Shown: positions 1 to 11,951 of the stretch, one piece after another
How the letters are laid out: every line of letters begins with the position of its first letter
Numbering within the stretch: position 1 is the first letter of the stretch
Source: Zoroaster sp. YZ-2022
Lineage: Eukaryota > Echinodermata > Asteroidea > Forcipulatida > Zoroasteridae
Direction of reading: 5' to 3'
Length of the DNA: 64,000 nt
Assembly: GCA_029582265.1 (NCBI GenBank)
Contig: CM055837.1
Location: 16,094,369-16,158,368, forward strand
Notes under the pieces: model-generated
Databases searched by the model: none
What the model saw: only the letters and a program-made list of their open reading frames with translations
Told to the model about the DNA's origin: nothing
Position numbers and translations under genes: made by a program

Positions 1-2082
1 ATGTCAGAATACATAGTTGTTGGTCAGGAGTCTAGACTTTAATACACAAGAACCGCTGGTATACATTGAATTTATCGAACAGACTACTAGGTCTTTAAGT
101 GGAAGTTGGTTTACAGCCTCCCAAAACGTAACCATGTTTACTTTAGTCCGCTCTTAATTAACGATTTTTTTGGTTATAGATGGTATCCTTTGGCCTAAAT
201 AATGAGACTGTCACGGCAATATGATCCCTTAAGCAATATACAGAGGGGAACAGCTCCGAAATGTCCGGATTGGTGAACAATAATTATACGGTACAGGCGA
301 CGCTTATAGTGCATGGGAAATGTAACACGTAAATGATTTTGAAAGGCGGGCAAGAGCGATCGAATTACATGCTCTCTTCTGAATTAATTACGTCTCGGAT
401 TCTGAAGCCACAGCTTTTCATTTCGAAACTTTTTCACCATCAACTCTTTCGAGGGGCCAAAAATACCATCATGGGTTTGGAAACTGATTAGGATGTGTTT
501 GCTGCACAAACCATGCTGTATGGAAAAAAATGAACATACCATAACGTGTTTTCGTAATATGATACCTTGGGTTGAATTGTCGCAGACACTGATTTAATAG
601 AGGACACAATCCGAGTGTAATGATATTAACAACAAGCGCTTAGACCCGGACCAATTCTTGACGCCTTTGTTGTCTGACATCTTGTTGGGGATTGAAAAAT
701 CACTGCGACCGTAACTCGACACCACGAATCGATAGTTTGTACAAGTAGAATGTTACCAAAACTTAATTTAATTTCCTATCAATTACGTTAACCCCCCATC
801 GCAATAATGATAGGACTACAACAATATTTCCACAGTACGCACTCTTTGAGATCGGTGTTTGAATATAACTCGAATTACTCACAGAAATGAATACATTTTC
901 CGGATATTCTTGTGAGATGAACGAATGAACTTTCGTATTCAACAGTAACGAATAAAATTGCTAGAACACACAAAGGAGATGTATGTATGAGAATATATAA
1001 GAATAGCCGTGTGTAATAAACTCGGTGGACGTTCTCAATTTCACCAATCACATTTGTCATTAAGGTACTAGATATTAAGCCAGACTTGTTTAAGCTCATA
1101 TTGAATTAGTCTCTTTTCGAGGTGGTTAACAAGCTATTTATTGCTTGACTGTTGGACCTGATTTCCGCATCTCTTATCCCACCTCACATCGCTCGATTTA
1201 CAAATCATGATTTAAACACAGCCGATTCGCCCAATTTCCCCAACCATCCCCTCTCACTCAAAGATGTACTCTTTCCCCTGGCCTTGAACCCGCTATAGTG
1301 CCTATCCGGGCCTGTTTTTCTGCCGATAATTTGTCATTTTACTTGTCGGCAGGGTACTTTTCCCTCCGTTCGGATGAGCTCGTCCATTTTCTTTCGCGAT
1401 CATTACACGAGGAACGTGCGAAGTAAAAGTCGCACTCGTTAACTGCCAATGAGTTTGTTACGGAATCTGTCACGTACGTTGCGCCCAAGCCCCGGTCGGC
1501 AGCCGTCTCGACCGTCGGCAGCCCCGCTCCCCCGCTCTTGATTTTAAGTATTTACATAAAAATGAAGAATGTGTATCATCAATTTCAAATTATTTTTCAA
1601 TAAAGGCGCGTAATTATTTTCTTAACTTGACTTTTTGCCAGTGTAAACTTGTCTTTGTCAAGGCACTAAAAGAGAACACTTACTTTCGGCAGAGCTCGTT
1701 GGAGAACGGTACGTTTATTTTATTGCCTTGTGTAGGTTTACACGCACTTGGGTCACTGTGGTCATAAGACTTGGTAAAAGTACTTTGGCATGGAGGTAGT
1801 AGGACTATTGGTAAGAGTCAGGCAACATACACGGGGACAAAATTAAAGTATTATGAAGACACTTACGTTCGGCAGTGAGAGGCATATAATGTTGGGGAAC
1901 AGTATTTTTTTTTATTGAGTTGTGTACAAGCACTTGTAATACAGTAAAAGTACATTGGCATGAGGGTAGTAAGACTAGTCATTAAATAAATAGTAGAGTT
2001 GTCATTGTTTAAAACATAACTGCATGTGTAATCTCCTGCGTTATGTGAAAAAGTGGGCTAGTGGCATGACACCTGTTTTATC
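1..2082. other. Non-coding DNA, probably sim first intron or upstream region
   Basis: I see no convincing exon, RNA gene or transposon end here. Open frames are short and lack coding character. A GC-richer patch near 1440-1540 contains repeated 'gtcggcag' words but no recognisable gene. The assignment to sim intron 1 is inferred only from the absence of the sim bHLH exon in the window. Confidence 0.4.
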
Positions 2083-2136
2083 ACCATATCTATATCTATA
2101 TCTATATCTATATCTATATCTATATATATATCTATA

Positions 2137-2218
<82 letters not shown>
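2083..2218. repeat. TATATC/TA microsatellite
   Basis: An irregular run of tatatc hexamers passes into an almost pure (TA)n tract of roughly 75 bp. Long Tyr/Ile frames on both strands here are artefacts of the repeat. Confidence 0.97.
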
Positions 2219-2221
<3 letters not shown>

Positions 2222-2224
2222 CCG

Positions 2225-2480
2225 TTACCCAGGTTGTTTGCATCTGACCGGGGCTTGACCCCTGGCTGCTCGGCAGATATGGTTTGGCCTCTGACCTGGC
2301 CCCATAGAGCAAGAGATAATTGGCATAAGTGGACCGCCCACCAACATGGTTAGCTCAATTGTTAGAACGCTCGTACGGTATTCGAGAGGTCGCGGGTTCG
2401 AGTCCGGCATCAGCCAAATTTTCTTAAATCGGGAGGGTGGCCTTAGCTTTCGATCCAAACCGGACCTTCATCATAATATG
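2225..2480 (+). mobile_element. tRNA-derived SINE
   Basis: The segment contains an A-box-like stretch (tggttagctcaattg, about 2347) and a B-box-like stretch (gggttcgagtcc, about 2393) at tRNA spacing. Sequence 5' of the A box does not pair with sequence 3' of the B box as an acceptor stem would. This is therefore a tRNA-like pol III promoter in a SINE rather than a functional tRNA gene. The 3' body continues to roughly 2480, just right of the TA microsatellite. Exact ends are not defined. Confidence 0.55.
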
Positions 2481-3639
2481 TGTGTGTTTTTGTATGTGAG
2501 GACTTTTTTGACAGTGTGTGCCCCCTTTTGCCACGTGCCCCTTGCATACAGCCATCGTGGATCCGCCCCCTGAATTTCCCCCATTTCCGTATGCATTTAT
2601 TATATTTCATGTGTAATAAACGGACATATCGAACATATTTCTTCCATTTAAACATGTGGTCATTGCTTAATATCAACACCACGACAGAATCAAATTAGCA
2701 TTACTGGTGTTATTTTAAAACCTACTTATATAGGTTAAAAAAACATTACAATCTTCTCCATCCTCTTCAATGGCACAAAATGGCCTGATACCAAAAATGA
2801 ACTTGATCTTTGAGGGAATTTCAAGTGAATTTTTAAACCATTGCTGAATCTTTGTTATTGTAATGAAAGCAGACTTAAGCTCCATCATTCTTATTTCTTG
2901 TATTACGTGTCTGTATAAGGCTTTTTATTCCACACGATCGCGAATGCGAGTCGCGAAGCCCCAACACACTAGAGTCGGGAGGATCTATCGGGCGCGCGCT
3001 CGGTGTTTGCACTCAATGAATATCGCATCTTTGTGGGCGTGACAATGCTGTAAAAAAGCAATCACAGATACGCCATATAATGAAGTCTTAAGTCGGTTTG
3101 TTCTTGTGCTGTTCTCCTATCGGGAGGTTAAAAGACGTCTCCAAACCCATCAATCAAGGCCAACCCAATGAGGAATAGAAGCAATATTTGGTCGGCTTCG
3201 TGGTCGCTGAGTTGTCACGTCCGCTCCCTGTTTCACATGGATAACCCTTGTTTGAGAACGGGATTAAGGTTTTGTATGGTATCTACTGGGGCATGTTCAA
3301 GCTTGGCTCGTTTCAGTCTAGACTAGAAAGTAGACTAGACTATTTGAAATAGGTAACGCTATTTATTACAAAAGGGAAAACAGATATGGAGTAAACAAAG
3401 AAAAATTGATTGAGGTCGGACTCAAACCTACGACCTTCAGATTACCGGTCCAAGTGGCGGTTCTAGGGTCTCGAAAAAAAAGGGTGGGGACACGAAAACA
3501 GGGGTGGCATAACGCCAAAAGAGGAGGGCTCACACACAAAAAAGTATGGTAAATATCCTCTAGATCTGCTAGTCATCGTTGATCTGTCAACTGAGATATC
3601 CAGCTTTTCAGTCGGTGGTCTCCGAGAGATATCGACATG
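2481..3639. other. Non-coding DNA without recognised features
   Basis: No exon, terminal repeat or RNA gene can be supported. A purine-rich stretch around 3470-3540 looks like degraded transposon sequence. Confidence 0.35.
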
Positions 3640-4050
3640 GCTTTGCGTCTCGACGTTTCAATCAGTGTGCTGTGATCGTATTTTTCTGATAGGCACAGAG
3701 TTGAAGTTAGGTGTGATGTATTGTTTGTTCGGGTAAAATCGTGAATATATCATTTTTGAAAGATGTAGCCAAATACCAAATACCATCAGCAAACAAAATT
3801 ATGGATTGTTCATGATTCTTTATTCCAAGCAATGATAAAGGTTTACTGTTTTTATTTATTGTAGTTAGCGATCTGAAAATTTCATGAATTTTGATTATCA
3901 GTACAGATGAGTTGAACTTGTAGCTTTGCATGGTGAAGAGGATAAGTAAGACAAATGTGAAATTCTCTATTGAGTAGTAATTAGTTCTGAAAAGAACTGG
4001 AGGTTACAGCTCGACGTTTCGATCAGTATGCTCTGATCGTCCTCAGGAGA
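3640..4050. mobile_element. Penelope-like retroelement remnant with direct repeats
   Basis: Two direct copies of a motif beginning 'ctcgacgtttc' occur at about 3649 and 4010, some 360 bp apart. On the minus strand the second copy has a CTGAGGA box, a short hairpin (gatcag/ctgatc) and GAAAC. This resembles the hammerhead-like motif found in Penelope-like element terminal repeats. Related 'cgtttcg' fragments occur near 15118 and 34553. No reverse transcriptase is visible. Family assignment is inference from the motif alone. Confidence 0.35.
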
Positions 4051-4734
4051 AAAGTACAGATGACTCATAAGAAAAACTATATCATACCTCAGCAGTCATC
4101 TTTTGATTTGATTTCGCCCTTACACCGACGTACGTATGAAGCACTTCATGCCATCTTGTTTTTCCACGCGTAAGTCTATCAAAATCGAAACGAGGCTCTT
4201 GCGTTAATAGTCTGGTGCTCTATTATGTTATTTAACATGTACTTAAGAAACATGACGATGTGCGTAAAAAGCCTCGTCACAGTCGAGGAGATTTTTTTTA
4301 TAAGCGATGATGTCGCGTTTGACTCGGATTAAAATCCTCTGTGAACAACATCGCTCAGTTTAGGAGTTTTTCGATGGCCGGAGTGCCGATTTAATTGCTG
4401 AGGCAAACACACTGGGACAGATTTGCGGACCATTAATTTTGGCCGTAATTTGATTTGCCGCCGCGTTGTTTGACGGAGGAGCTTTCATCATCCAGGGAGA
4501 GAGAGAGAGAGAAAGAAAGAGACGCACAGAGACTCTACTCGGTCGCTGTCTGCTCATCAGCTTAACGCTTTGCCGTGTCTCGCTAATGTGATTACCAACT
4601 GCTGTACACATTTTTCATCATCAGGACCATCGGGGCAACGTACAATCCTCAAAAACGATGATATTGTTTGTGTTTTTGAATGTGAATGTTGACGTTTTTA
4701 TTACATTTTCTACAGTAATGCTCTACAAGTTATT
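4051..4734. other. Non-coding DNA with a GA-rich microsatellite
   Basis: A short GA/GAAA tract lies at about 4496-4522. Sequence at 4095-4145 resembles the 3' body of the SINE described at 23636-23908 ('cccttacaccgacgt'). No gene is visible. Confidence 0.4.
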
Positions 4735-4868
4735 ATACACTGAAACAAATGAGTATCAAAAATACACCAGTGGTGTTTATATTGGGAAGCTCACCCAATA
4801 TAAGCACCATGGAATAATAAAGTTAACACCACTAGTGTTATTTTAACACCCAAGATTTAGCTGAGTAA
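4735..4868. mobile_element. Small MITE, ACACTGCAAAA family (copy 1)
   Basis: The element starts with 'acactgaaac', has 'caccagtggtgttt' near the left and 'accactagtgttattttaacacc' near the right, and ends close to 'agctgagtaag'. The same internal words occur at 10698-11080 and 45104-45222, which establishes a dispersed family. There is no coding capacity. Superfamily is undetermined. Confidence 0.55.
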
Positions 4869-4954
4869 GCATAGCCTACATATATATTTAAAGTCACTAT
4901 GCACAATTGATAATCTCGAGAAAAAAACATATAGACCATAGTTAGGCCTACAAT

Positions 4955-5110
4955 AAAACCTACTTGGTGTTAAGTTGTTGATGATGGTATTAAACATCCT
5001 ATGAAGTATTTCTGTCTCGGGTGCTGTCGTTTGAGTCAAATATTTAAAATAATTTCCTAAATTAACCATTCTTGTCTGAATATACAAATTCCACGTTGGA
5101 AGGAATAGCC
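4955..5110 (+). repeat. Unclassified dispersed repeat (copy 1)
   Basis: The segment 'aaacctacttggtgttaagtt...tatttctgtctcgggtgct...aaattccacgttggaa' matches segments at 15828, 21832 and 35771 in the same word order with many substitutions. It is an old interspersed repeat of unknown class with no open frame. Confidence 0.5.
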
Positions 5111-7070
5111 TATGATCAATCTCAATATTATTAATTTATTCAATTAATTACCGTACTCCTCATAATACGCCCTGGTCATTTAGTTTGTGATAAAAAGGTG
5201 ATTTACTGAATTTCTACCAATTTTCTAATCTAAGCCTAAATTGAAAGGCAAATTCAGATTCACTAGAGAATGTGCCTCTTTAAAGGTTTAGTGAATTACA
5301 TTTTATTTCCTCTCCATTACTCCATCTCTAAACTCAGCCTAATGCGGTAACCCGTCTTTCCCATGATAATTTATAAGCCTTGAGCCTTCATACCCAACCT
5401 TTATACATACAACAAAAAGCCAATTTCTGCGCCGCCTTCTCCAAATCTAGAATAAACAGCCCCAATCAATTTGAAATTTATCTGGTAATATCAGGCCAAC
5501 AATATTATATGCTGGTCTTCATATATTCTTGTACGGGGGAAATTTCCTAATCTCGATTGATACCTTGCGGCTAATTAATCCGAATAAATATATCTGTCAT
5601 TTCCAATTAAATATATTCCAATTGATGTGCCAATTTCACAGTGTAGCCCGTGGTAAGTAGATGTATATATAAATGCTGGATCCTGATATTACATATAGGC
5701 CTATCAGCGCAATAGAGTTTTGACTGCCGTTAGCTGTGTGATATGGAAAATGAAGAGAATGTTTTTTTTTCCATATTGAAGATTTGACAATTCCAACTAG
5801 TCCTTATATTGCTGGAATATAACAAAATTGAGCTTGCCTCATTCGAACATAATCAGCATGAGATCTATTTCAAATATATCTCACAATTAATCATGATACT
5901 GTTGAATATTAACCAGGCAATTAGCATTCCGTGATGGCAGTTTCCCAACCCCAAACGAATTTTCCGGCCAATTTAACCAAATATTATACAATATTAACTA
6001 AAAATTGCTTTCTAATTTCCCGTATACATAAATCACTTCACATTAGAGCCTTTGCTGAGTTCAAAATGGGAAATTTCGTTTTAACAAAACACCGTGATCG
6101 TCGGAGGACAACGCCGTAGGCTTTTAAAGAAACGACCGCTGGATATTTTGCAAGTGTCCCCCGAGTGTACGGTGACACACGGCTATCTGTCAGGAGAATG
6201 GCACACAACCGTGAAGAAACAAACTACGGCTCGCGTCTACGGTTAACTGTGTCCGCACTTTAGCGTGTATACAGTGACACCACACCAGACTCGTGGTCTC
6301 TACTGTGGTTCATTATTAACCCAAACTCCCTAATCTCCCGTGCCCCTTTAGTTATGTGTTTTATGACTATTAATATTGGTTGGTGTTATCCCCTGTTCTA
6401 TGATAATTTTGTGATGAGAAATTCCCCCGGTCACGGATAGGAAAGGCCTCCTCGCTCATTACGCTAAACAAACGAAAGCAGATGAGATACGGGGAGAAAG
6501 TAGAACATGTCATCCATCATCACTCGCTATTCATTATTAACGTTCCACCCTGTAATGGATGGGTTGTATTCTTGCGTGGATATTAGGCTGTACAATGTTG
6601 AGGTTTCTGGAAAAACAACGGTTTGAACTTTTCCTAAACATTTCCCCCGATGCACAGCTGTCTTCATGGACAGACATAGCACTTTGTGGTTTTTCACGAA
6701 TTAGGTTCAACACACGAGTAAGCTTAACATTGATGATTTGTTTGTAAAAACGGAAGGTCACTACTTTTAAGTAACGATATGAAATTCTCACAATGAGCTG
6801 ATTTGTCACCCAGTCGTGCTTCCTCCAAGGAGCCACCGAAGATCCGCCCCTCTTCCCACCAATTAAACGATCTTATAGGCATACTTGCCTGTATAGTTTA
6901 TAGTTATATCCTCTATGGTTATACAGGCTTAAGCGTTATGAAGGCCTATAACAATGAATGGTCGAGTTGGCCTTTGCATAAAATCACCTTGTGAACATTT
7001 TAGCCCACGTGGATCAATCACGTATTTTCTAGTGTAACGTCCAAGGTACTTTTGGTAGCAGGGGAATTCT
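5111..7070. other. Non-coding DNA without recognised features
   Basis: This AT-rich sequence has short frames on both strands and no family resemblance that I can defend. Overlapping frames at 6537-6836 show no domain and no plausible splice context. Confidence 0.35.
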
Positions 7071-7074
7071 TTTA

Positions 7075-7236
7075 GTAGCTGTATAACGCCGCTATAACGA
7101 ACACCACACAACAACGAACATTGGATTTACCGGAAATGAACCATTATTTGTAGCAGTAATGATGATATGAATCGCTATAACGAACGACAATATTAAATGA
7201 ACATTTGTGTGTCCGTTATAACGGTGTTGCTCTCTA
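7075..7236. mobile_element. MITE-like element with CGTTATAACG ends
   Basis: The left end reads 'gtataacgccgctataacgaac' in two overlapping parts and the right end 'ccgttataacggtg', which are imperfect inverted repeats. Similar words ('acaccgttataatgaac') occur near 41883. The ends recall pogo/Tigger-type elements, but this is weak and target duplications are not resolved. Confidence 0.35.
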
Positions 7237-7879
7237 TCATTCATCTTCACACTCAAAGTGCCATATGATGCTCGATATGCGGCACAGTGCACCCCTCCCA
7301 TTGTGTCTTTATTGTGTTCCAGGAATCTTAGGAATTCTTTAGAGGATTTCGGGGCAGGAGGTCCGTTAACAATAGAACAACAGTGTGTTAGTGTATAGGG
7401 ACATGGGGGGGGGGGTGTCACTCTACCGCATATCAAGCATGGTATACAAAGTGCAGACAAGGTTCGAGTAGTCAGTTCACCTGACACTCTGACAGGCTAG
7501 AAAACTGGTTTGGATACAGGGATCTAGACTCAAAAATGTACTCTTCACTATTGTGTTTGCTGAAGAGTCTGTAAACCACATTATGGTAATTTGATTTTAT
7601 AAATATTACACCCATGACAAAGTTCAAATGTTGCAGATTGTCAGGCTGGCTATACATATCTCATGGTTTAACACAGTTTTTGTGTTTCACATCAAAATGC
7701 ACAATGCCTCATTGGATGCAAAACCGTTTGAAAATGGCTGGAGAACAATAAAAATGGTATGCCATGCTGATGCATTGAACTTCACCAAGGACCCATACTT
7801 CTAGGCCTAGATATAATAATTGTCTATCTGGTAATAAAACCAACGATTCCTCAAAAGCGCCTATACTGCTCCCAGGTCA
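7237..7879. other. Non-coding DNA without recognised features
   Basis: No supported feature apart from a short G run at about 7405-7415. Confidence 0.35.
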
Positions 7880-8013
7880 TGACGTCATGTTAAGAAAATC
7901 ACCGAACTATTTCGTAAGTATTGCGTCATCGAACAAAAACGAAACAAAGAATGTGTAGGCTGTCATGTTGACTTGGGAACATGACGTCATGCTGACATGG
8001 GAACATGACGTCA
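7880..8013. promoter_or_regulatory. Cluster of palindromic CRE-type sites
   Basis: The full palindrome TGACGTCA, the consensus site for CREB/ATF-family bZIP factors, occurs at 7880-7887, 7982-7989 and 8006-8013. A related TGCGTCA lies at 7922-7928. Two of the sites sit in a local duplication of 'gggaacatgacgtcatgc'. Regulatory activity is inference; nothing shows which gene it would act on, although sim is the only host gene in range. Confidence 0.35.
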
Positions 8014-9157
8014 TGCTTCTAAAGCGCTGTAGCTTCTATGCCTGAAACTACAAAACTTCTGAAGAGAAGAGGATGAAATAATGTTCAGTTTTTAGGCGTG
8101 GGGTAAAATCGCAGACACATATTCTAGGGAAAACCACTTAAAACGCTCAACCTGATCCCCGAACCTACGTGGAAAAACTAGTTTTAAAATTAATCATAAC
8201 AACGTTCACAGAGGTAAGTATTGGTTTCTTTCGTGATCCGTGCGGAATTCATTACGATTGACTCATTGTGCTTTTATATATTCTTGTTACAAGGCTGCGC
8301 TACCAGTGACCCGAATTATTTGGTTACATTTTGTAGCATTTTGTGCGTGCACACGTTTTCCTCTGACTTAACTCGAGCGGGTTGCGTTTGTCTTGAATCG
8401 GTACGTGAGGAAACCCCCTTAACTCCCCTTCTTCGCCGCACTACATGTCGATGAGTACCGGTTTCAGTATGTACATTGTTTTGATTACGGGAACATAATG
8501 ACTTGTAGACTATCTCACGGGCGGTTCCGATAGAGAGTACTTCTACTATAGTCACGTCCGCCATTCCTTATGAAGTGAACGTATATAGACGCGCCGGTCA
8601 AAGACCGGCATGTATCGGGTCCGGGTGAACTTTTCTTCTGTTACTCGACTATAGCATTTTAACGGATTCAGTATCCCGGGAATGAACAAACGAATCTGTT
8701 GCGTGGACACGACAAAAAAGACCCCCTAACTTCGATAAATGTGCCTGGTGCACGTTCTGTGACAAGGTATTAGCGTTGGCTTGCAACACTTGCTATACTT
8801 GCAGAATAAATGAGCGTAGCTGAAATGTCGAGTGTACTTTTTGGCTTAGGGTTGTAATCATTTATTGCACGACCGATATAGTATAACACACTCACCATAA
8901 CGAGTCACTGTAACACGAATAATGTGTTTCTCCAAAGTGTACTTTTTCTTACTCTGATATTAATTTTGATTAGAAAAACTGAAATATATACCAAAGTGTA
9001 TAATAATCATTGATCATAGGAATGGAAATGATTCCATCTAAAACTTTATTGTACGTCTGAATGACAACTGAATTTTCGACTTCGTGAGATGAAAACTCAA
9101 TGGTAGAATGAATGCGGAACATAAGGATGCAATTTCACTATCTTCTCCTTAATTTAA
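8014..9157. other. Non-coding DNA without recognised features
   Basis: No exon, RNA gene or transposon end is supported. Confidence 0.35.
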
Positions 9158-9424
9158 AACCCTAACCCCCTAGGTTTTCTGGCTAGGAACCTTCCCAAAT
9201 CCTCAAAAATCCATCAGTGCACTTTTGGAAACATGCCCCTATCTTCCAAATGTACCATGCACTTTCGTTAATCTTTCACAATCAGCACTTATGGCCTGTA
9301 CTTCTTGTCAGGTCGTAATTTTGCCCCATTTGAAGAGGTGAAAGTACCAGTTATCAACAGTGATGAATTTTCCCCCAAAAAATGCCCCTTGGAGGATTTT
9401 GATGGATTTGGGGTGGTTAGGGTT
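9158..9424. mobile_element. MITE, AACCCTAACC family (copy 1)
   Basis: The ends are inverted ('aaccctaacccc' and 'ggggtggttagggtt'). The whole 267-bp segment is repeated with high similarity at 49157-49422. The interior includes 'cagcacttatggcctgtact' and 'ccatttgaagaggtgaaagt' in both copies. It has no coding capacity. A longer relative with TTAA-like flanks lies at 52506-52956. Confidence 0.75.
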
Positions 9425-10697
9425 GAAACAGTGAGATGAGCTGAAACCTTCACATGTCGGTTTTTGTACGTATCTCTTGATTAGGTACTGGTATGTACAG
9501 GTTTAAACCATTATGTTACCATACAATTTCAAGGCCCAAGTCCCGTCATATACAAACACATGTCATGCTAGTTTCATGTTTTTACCATTTCTGTTGCTCA
9601 TTGAAGCAACAGCTTCTTGTATTAAGCACCCACATCACGTCTCATCCTCTTACTCAGGGGAGAAAGGTGACAAATTCACTAACAACTTCACACTCGTTCG
9701 GGGCTTCAGGGCACGGTGCGTGCCTGACAGCAATACATCAAATTTGAGTATCTCCAACAATGGCGCCATTTTCAGTGTTGCGTGCTCTGGATTTAGATTT
9801 GAGATTGGCTGAACGGCAGGATGGTTCCCCCAACACATTGATCCCTTTCTACTCAACAAGAATCAAATTGGTCGAAAATTGCATTCATGGAAGAAAACAG
9901 GGGTGAACTTATGACCCCTTACTCCCCCCCCCCCCCACAACATCAAACAGAGATATTGGGATAGAATTCGGCGTTCTCTTTTTCATCAGTCGAGCAATGG
10001 GATAAGCTAGCGAGAAAAAAGCGGCTCTTTCTTGTCCGAACTGCAGGCGGTTTTGAATAACATGGAAAAACACAAAGCGAATCCGAAGGGTACACAAATG
10101 ATGGGCGGCGGGCGATATCTGAACTGGGTCGGTGCAAGCTGGGCCGGCTCGACCGTGAATTGTACTCTTGCGGAGATTCAAATGCATTTTGCGGCTTGCA
10201 GTTCGTAAGATCGTGTTTGTGTATTTATATCACATCTTAAAATCGACTATTAGCAAAGCTTTTTTCTTCTCTCAACCATTGGACAAGCTTCATTCGATTG
10301 CAATTAGAGCGTGTGCGTGCGTATTTAAATCCACGCATTCAATTTAGACTCTCTAGACTCTGTCACGCATCACATCCCTTGTTTAGAAAAGGACCCACAA
10401 GGTTACGACGTGACGGCCAAAAGCTGTACAGTTTAATGTTTAATAGTCTACGACAGGCACCATACAAACTCACTGAGAAGATGTCACCACACAAAGAATT
10501 TTTCATTTGATATGTTTATGTAAGGAACTACAACTCAAAAGTTATTTATCTGTAATTTGTACGCTTGATGCTATGTGGAGATTACAGTACAAAATATAAA
10601 AATTGTACATATAAACATGCACACTGCTTGCCTGCCATGAAATCACCCTGGTACTCTGAAGGACACTGTCATTATAAACATGTGACATGGTCTTTAT
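9425..10697. other. Non-coding DNA with a poly-C run
   Basis: A 12-base C run lies near 9926. Frames over 9493-9812 and 9909-10187 overlap on both strands, lack domains and are probably not genes. Confidence 0.35.
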
Positions 10698-11080
10698 ACA
10701 CTGCAAAAACGCGGTGTTAAAAAACCACACCAGTGTTTTTAATATTTGGTCGTTCACATAATACGAACCATGGAAGAATAAAGTTTACAGCACTCATGGG
10801 CGGATCCAGAACATTTTTTAGGGGGGGGGCTGAGAATCAAAAACAATTATTTTTCAGTACTACAAAAATTACAATGAAATAATCAAAGGGAGAGAAAAAC
10901 AAAGCACAGTGAGGGGGAAATGAGAGTGCGTTCTCCCCTCCCCTCCCCCTCTCTCTCTCTTTTTCTCTCCTTTTTTTTACACGATTTTAGGGGAGGGGGG
11001 GCTACAGCCCCCTTAGCCACCCCTGGATCCGCCAATGCCACTGGTGTTATTTTAACACCAACAGGTTTTGCTGGGTAGTG
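10698..11080. mobile_element. Small MITE, ACACTGCAAAA family (copy 2), split by a nested element
   Basis: The left part runs from 'acactgcaaaaacgcggtgtt' to about 10790. The right part resumes at about 11034 with 'ccactggtgttattttaacacc' and ends 'ttttgctgggtagtg'. Joining the two parts matches the layout of copy 1 at 4735-4868, so the intervening sequence is a later insertion. Confidence 0.6.
10792..11032. mobile_element. Nested element with GGCGGATCCAG inverted ends
   Basis: The left end reads 'catgggcggatccagaac' and the right end 'ctggatccgccaatg', which are inverted copies. The interior has G- and C-rich tracts near each end. It interrupts the MITE at 10698-11080. The same end motif occurs at about 29408 and, more diverged, at about 34147. 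A hAT-like origin is plausible, but I could not identify a clean 8-bp target duplication. Confidence 0.6.
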
Positions 11081-11235
11081 TTTTTAGACAAAGGTGCCTT
11101 AAGAAATATATGCATACGCATCTTATTTGTTGATAAAGATTGTATTGGTGGTATTATAACTCATATTTTATGCACTCTTAGATGTAAAATATTCATGAAA
11201 AATGTTCTCTTTTTGATCTTAATTTATTCTCTGAA

Positions 11236-11462
11236 CATTCCCGGGTCAGAATTGACCCAGACAACTAGGGTCTGCATGTGCAACACCCATTTTTTATCAC
11301 ACTGACCCGGAAACTGACGTAAGGAATTTACCTAGACTGACCCGTGAACTGGGTCAAAATGATCTGTTTAAGGAACCTTTTGGACTGGATTGTGGGTCAG
11401 TCTAACCCGAATATGGGTTTGATACATGCGACCCTCTTTTCCGAGTCATTGACTCGGGGAAT
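11236..11462. repeat. GGGTCA-rich repeat tract (copy 1)
   Basis: The tract is built from repeated gggtca/tgaccc words in direct and inverted arrangement ('gggtcagaattgacccag', 'ctgacccgtgaactgggtca'). Similar tracts lie at 16543-16900 and 34196-34395. It looks like a degraded element with short internal inverted repeats. GGGTCA also resembles a nuclear-receptor half-site, but no function is implied by this alone. Confidence 0.5.
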
Positions 11463-11664
11463 GTTTGATTGTACGGTCACTATCTGCTCTTTGGTAGTCA
11501 AATAATTATGATTGAAATATAGAAGAAGATTTGCAAAACGCAGTTCATTGAACGTAATGACAGAACCTCTATAATTAGATAACCGCCCTAATTCAAGTCG
11601 ACAGCGTAATGATTCGGTATATGGTGTTCGAAATGATATAAGACGAACAGACGGAATACAATAT

Positions 11665-11951
11665 TTAAAATGCTTTCTCCGTGAGATTATGACTGGCAGC
11701 CGTCATCGCAAAGGCCTCCAGCGCTGGATTAAAATTTCCATCTATGTCATCTTCCATAACTGCTTCTGTCGACTGCAGCCAGCCATGTGTTTGAAACCTG
11801 ATTTCTTCTTTTCTGATTTTCTGGAGTTGCTCGGGCGAAATGGAATCATCGCTAATCGCCGGAAGACGCAACGAAATCCCCCACCAGACCTCGTTTGGCT
11901 TGGGCAGATTTGAACCGACGTGATCTAAACGGACCATGTTATCCCATTGCT
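11665..11951 (-). CDS. Unrecognised open frame, possible exon or gene fragment
   Basis: A minus-strand frame is open from about 11951 and encodes a 90-residue stretch from its first Met at 11937. It has a balanced amino-acid composition, including 'NEVWWGISLRLPA' and an acidic middle. The codon mix looks more like coding DNA than the surrounding short frames. An AG acceptor-like dinucleotide precedes the open part. I recognise no family. It could be an isolated exon, a fragment of a transposon gene or chance. Confidence 0.25.

Noticed and set aside
2024..2353. Open frames of alternating Tyr/Leu/Ile
   Set aside because: They are translations of the TA/TATATC microsatellite and have no coding meaning.
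2340..2420. Functional tRNA gene
   Set aside because: A- and B-box-like words are present, but no acceptor stem pairs and the sequence continues into a SINE body.
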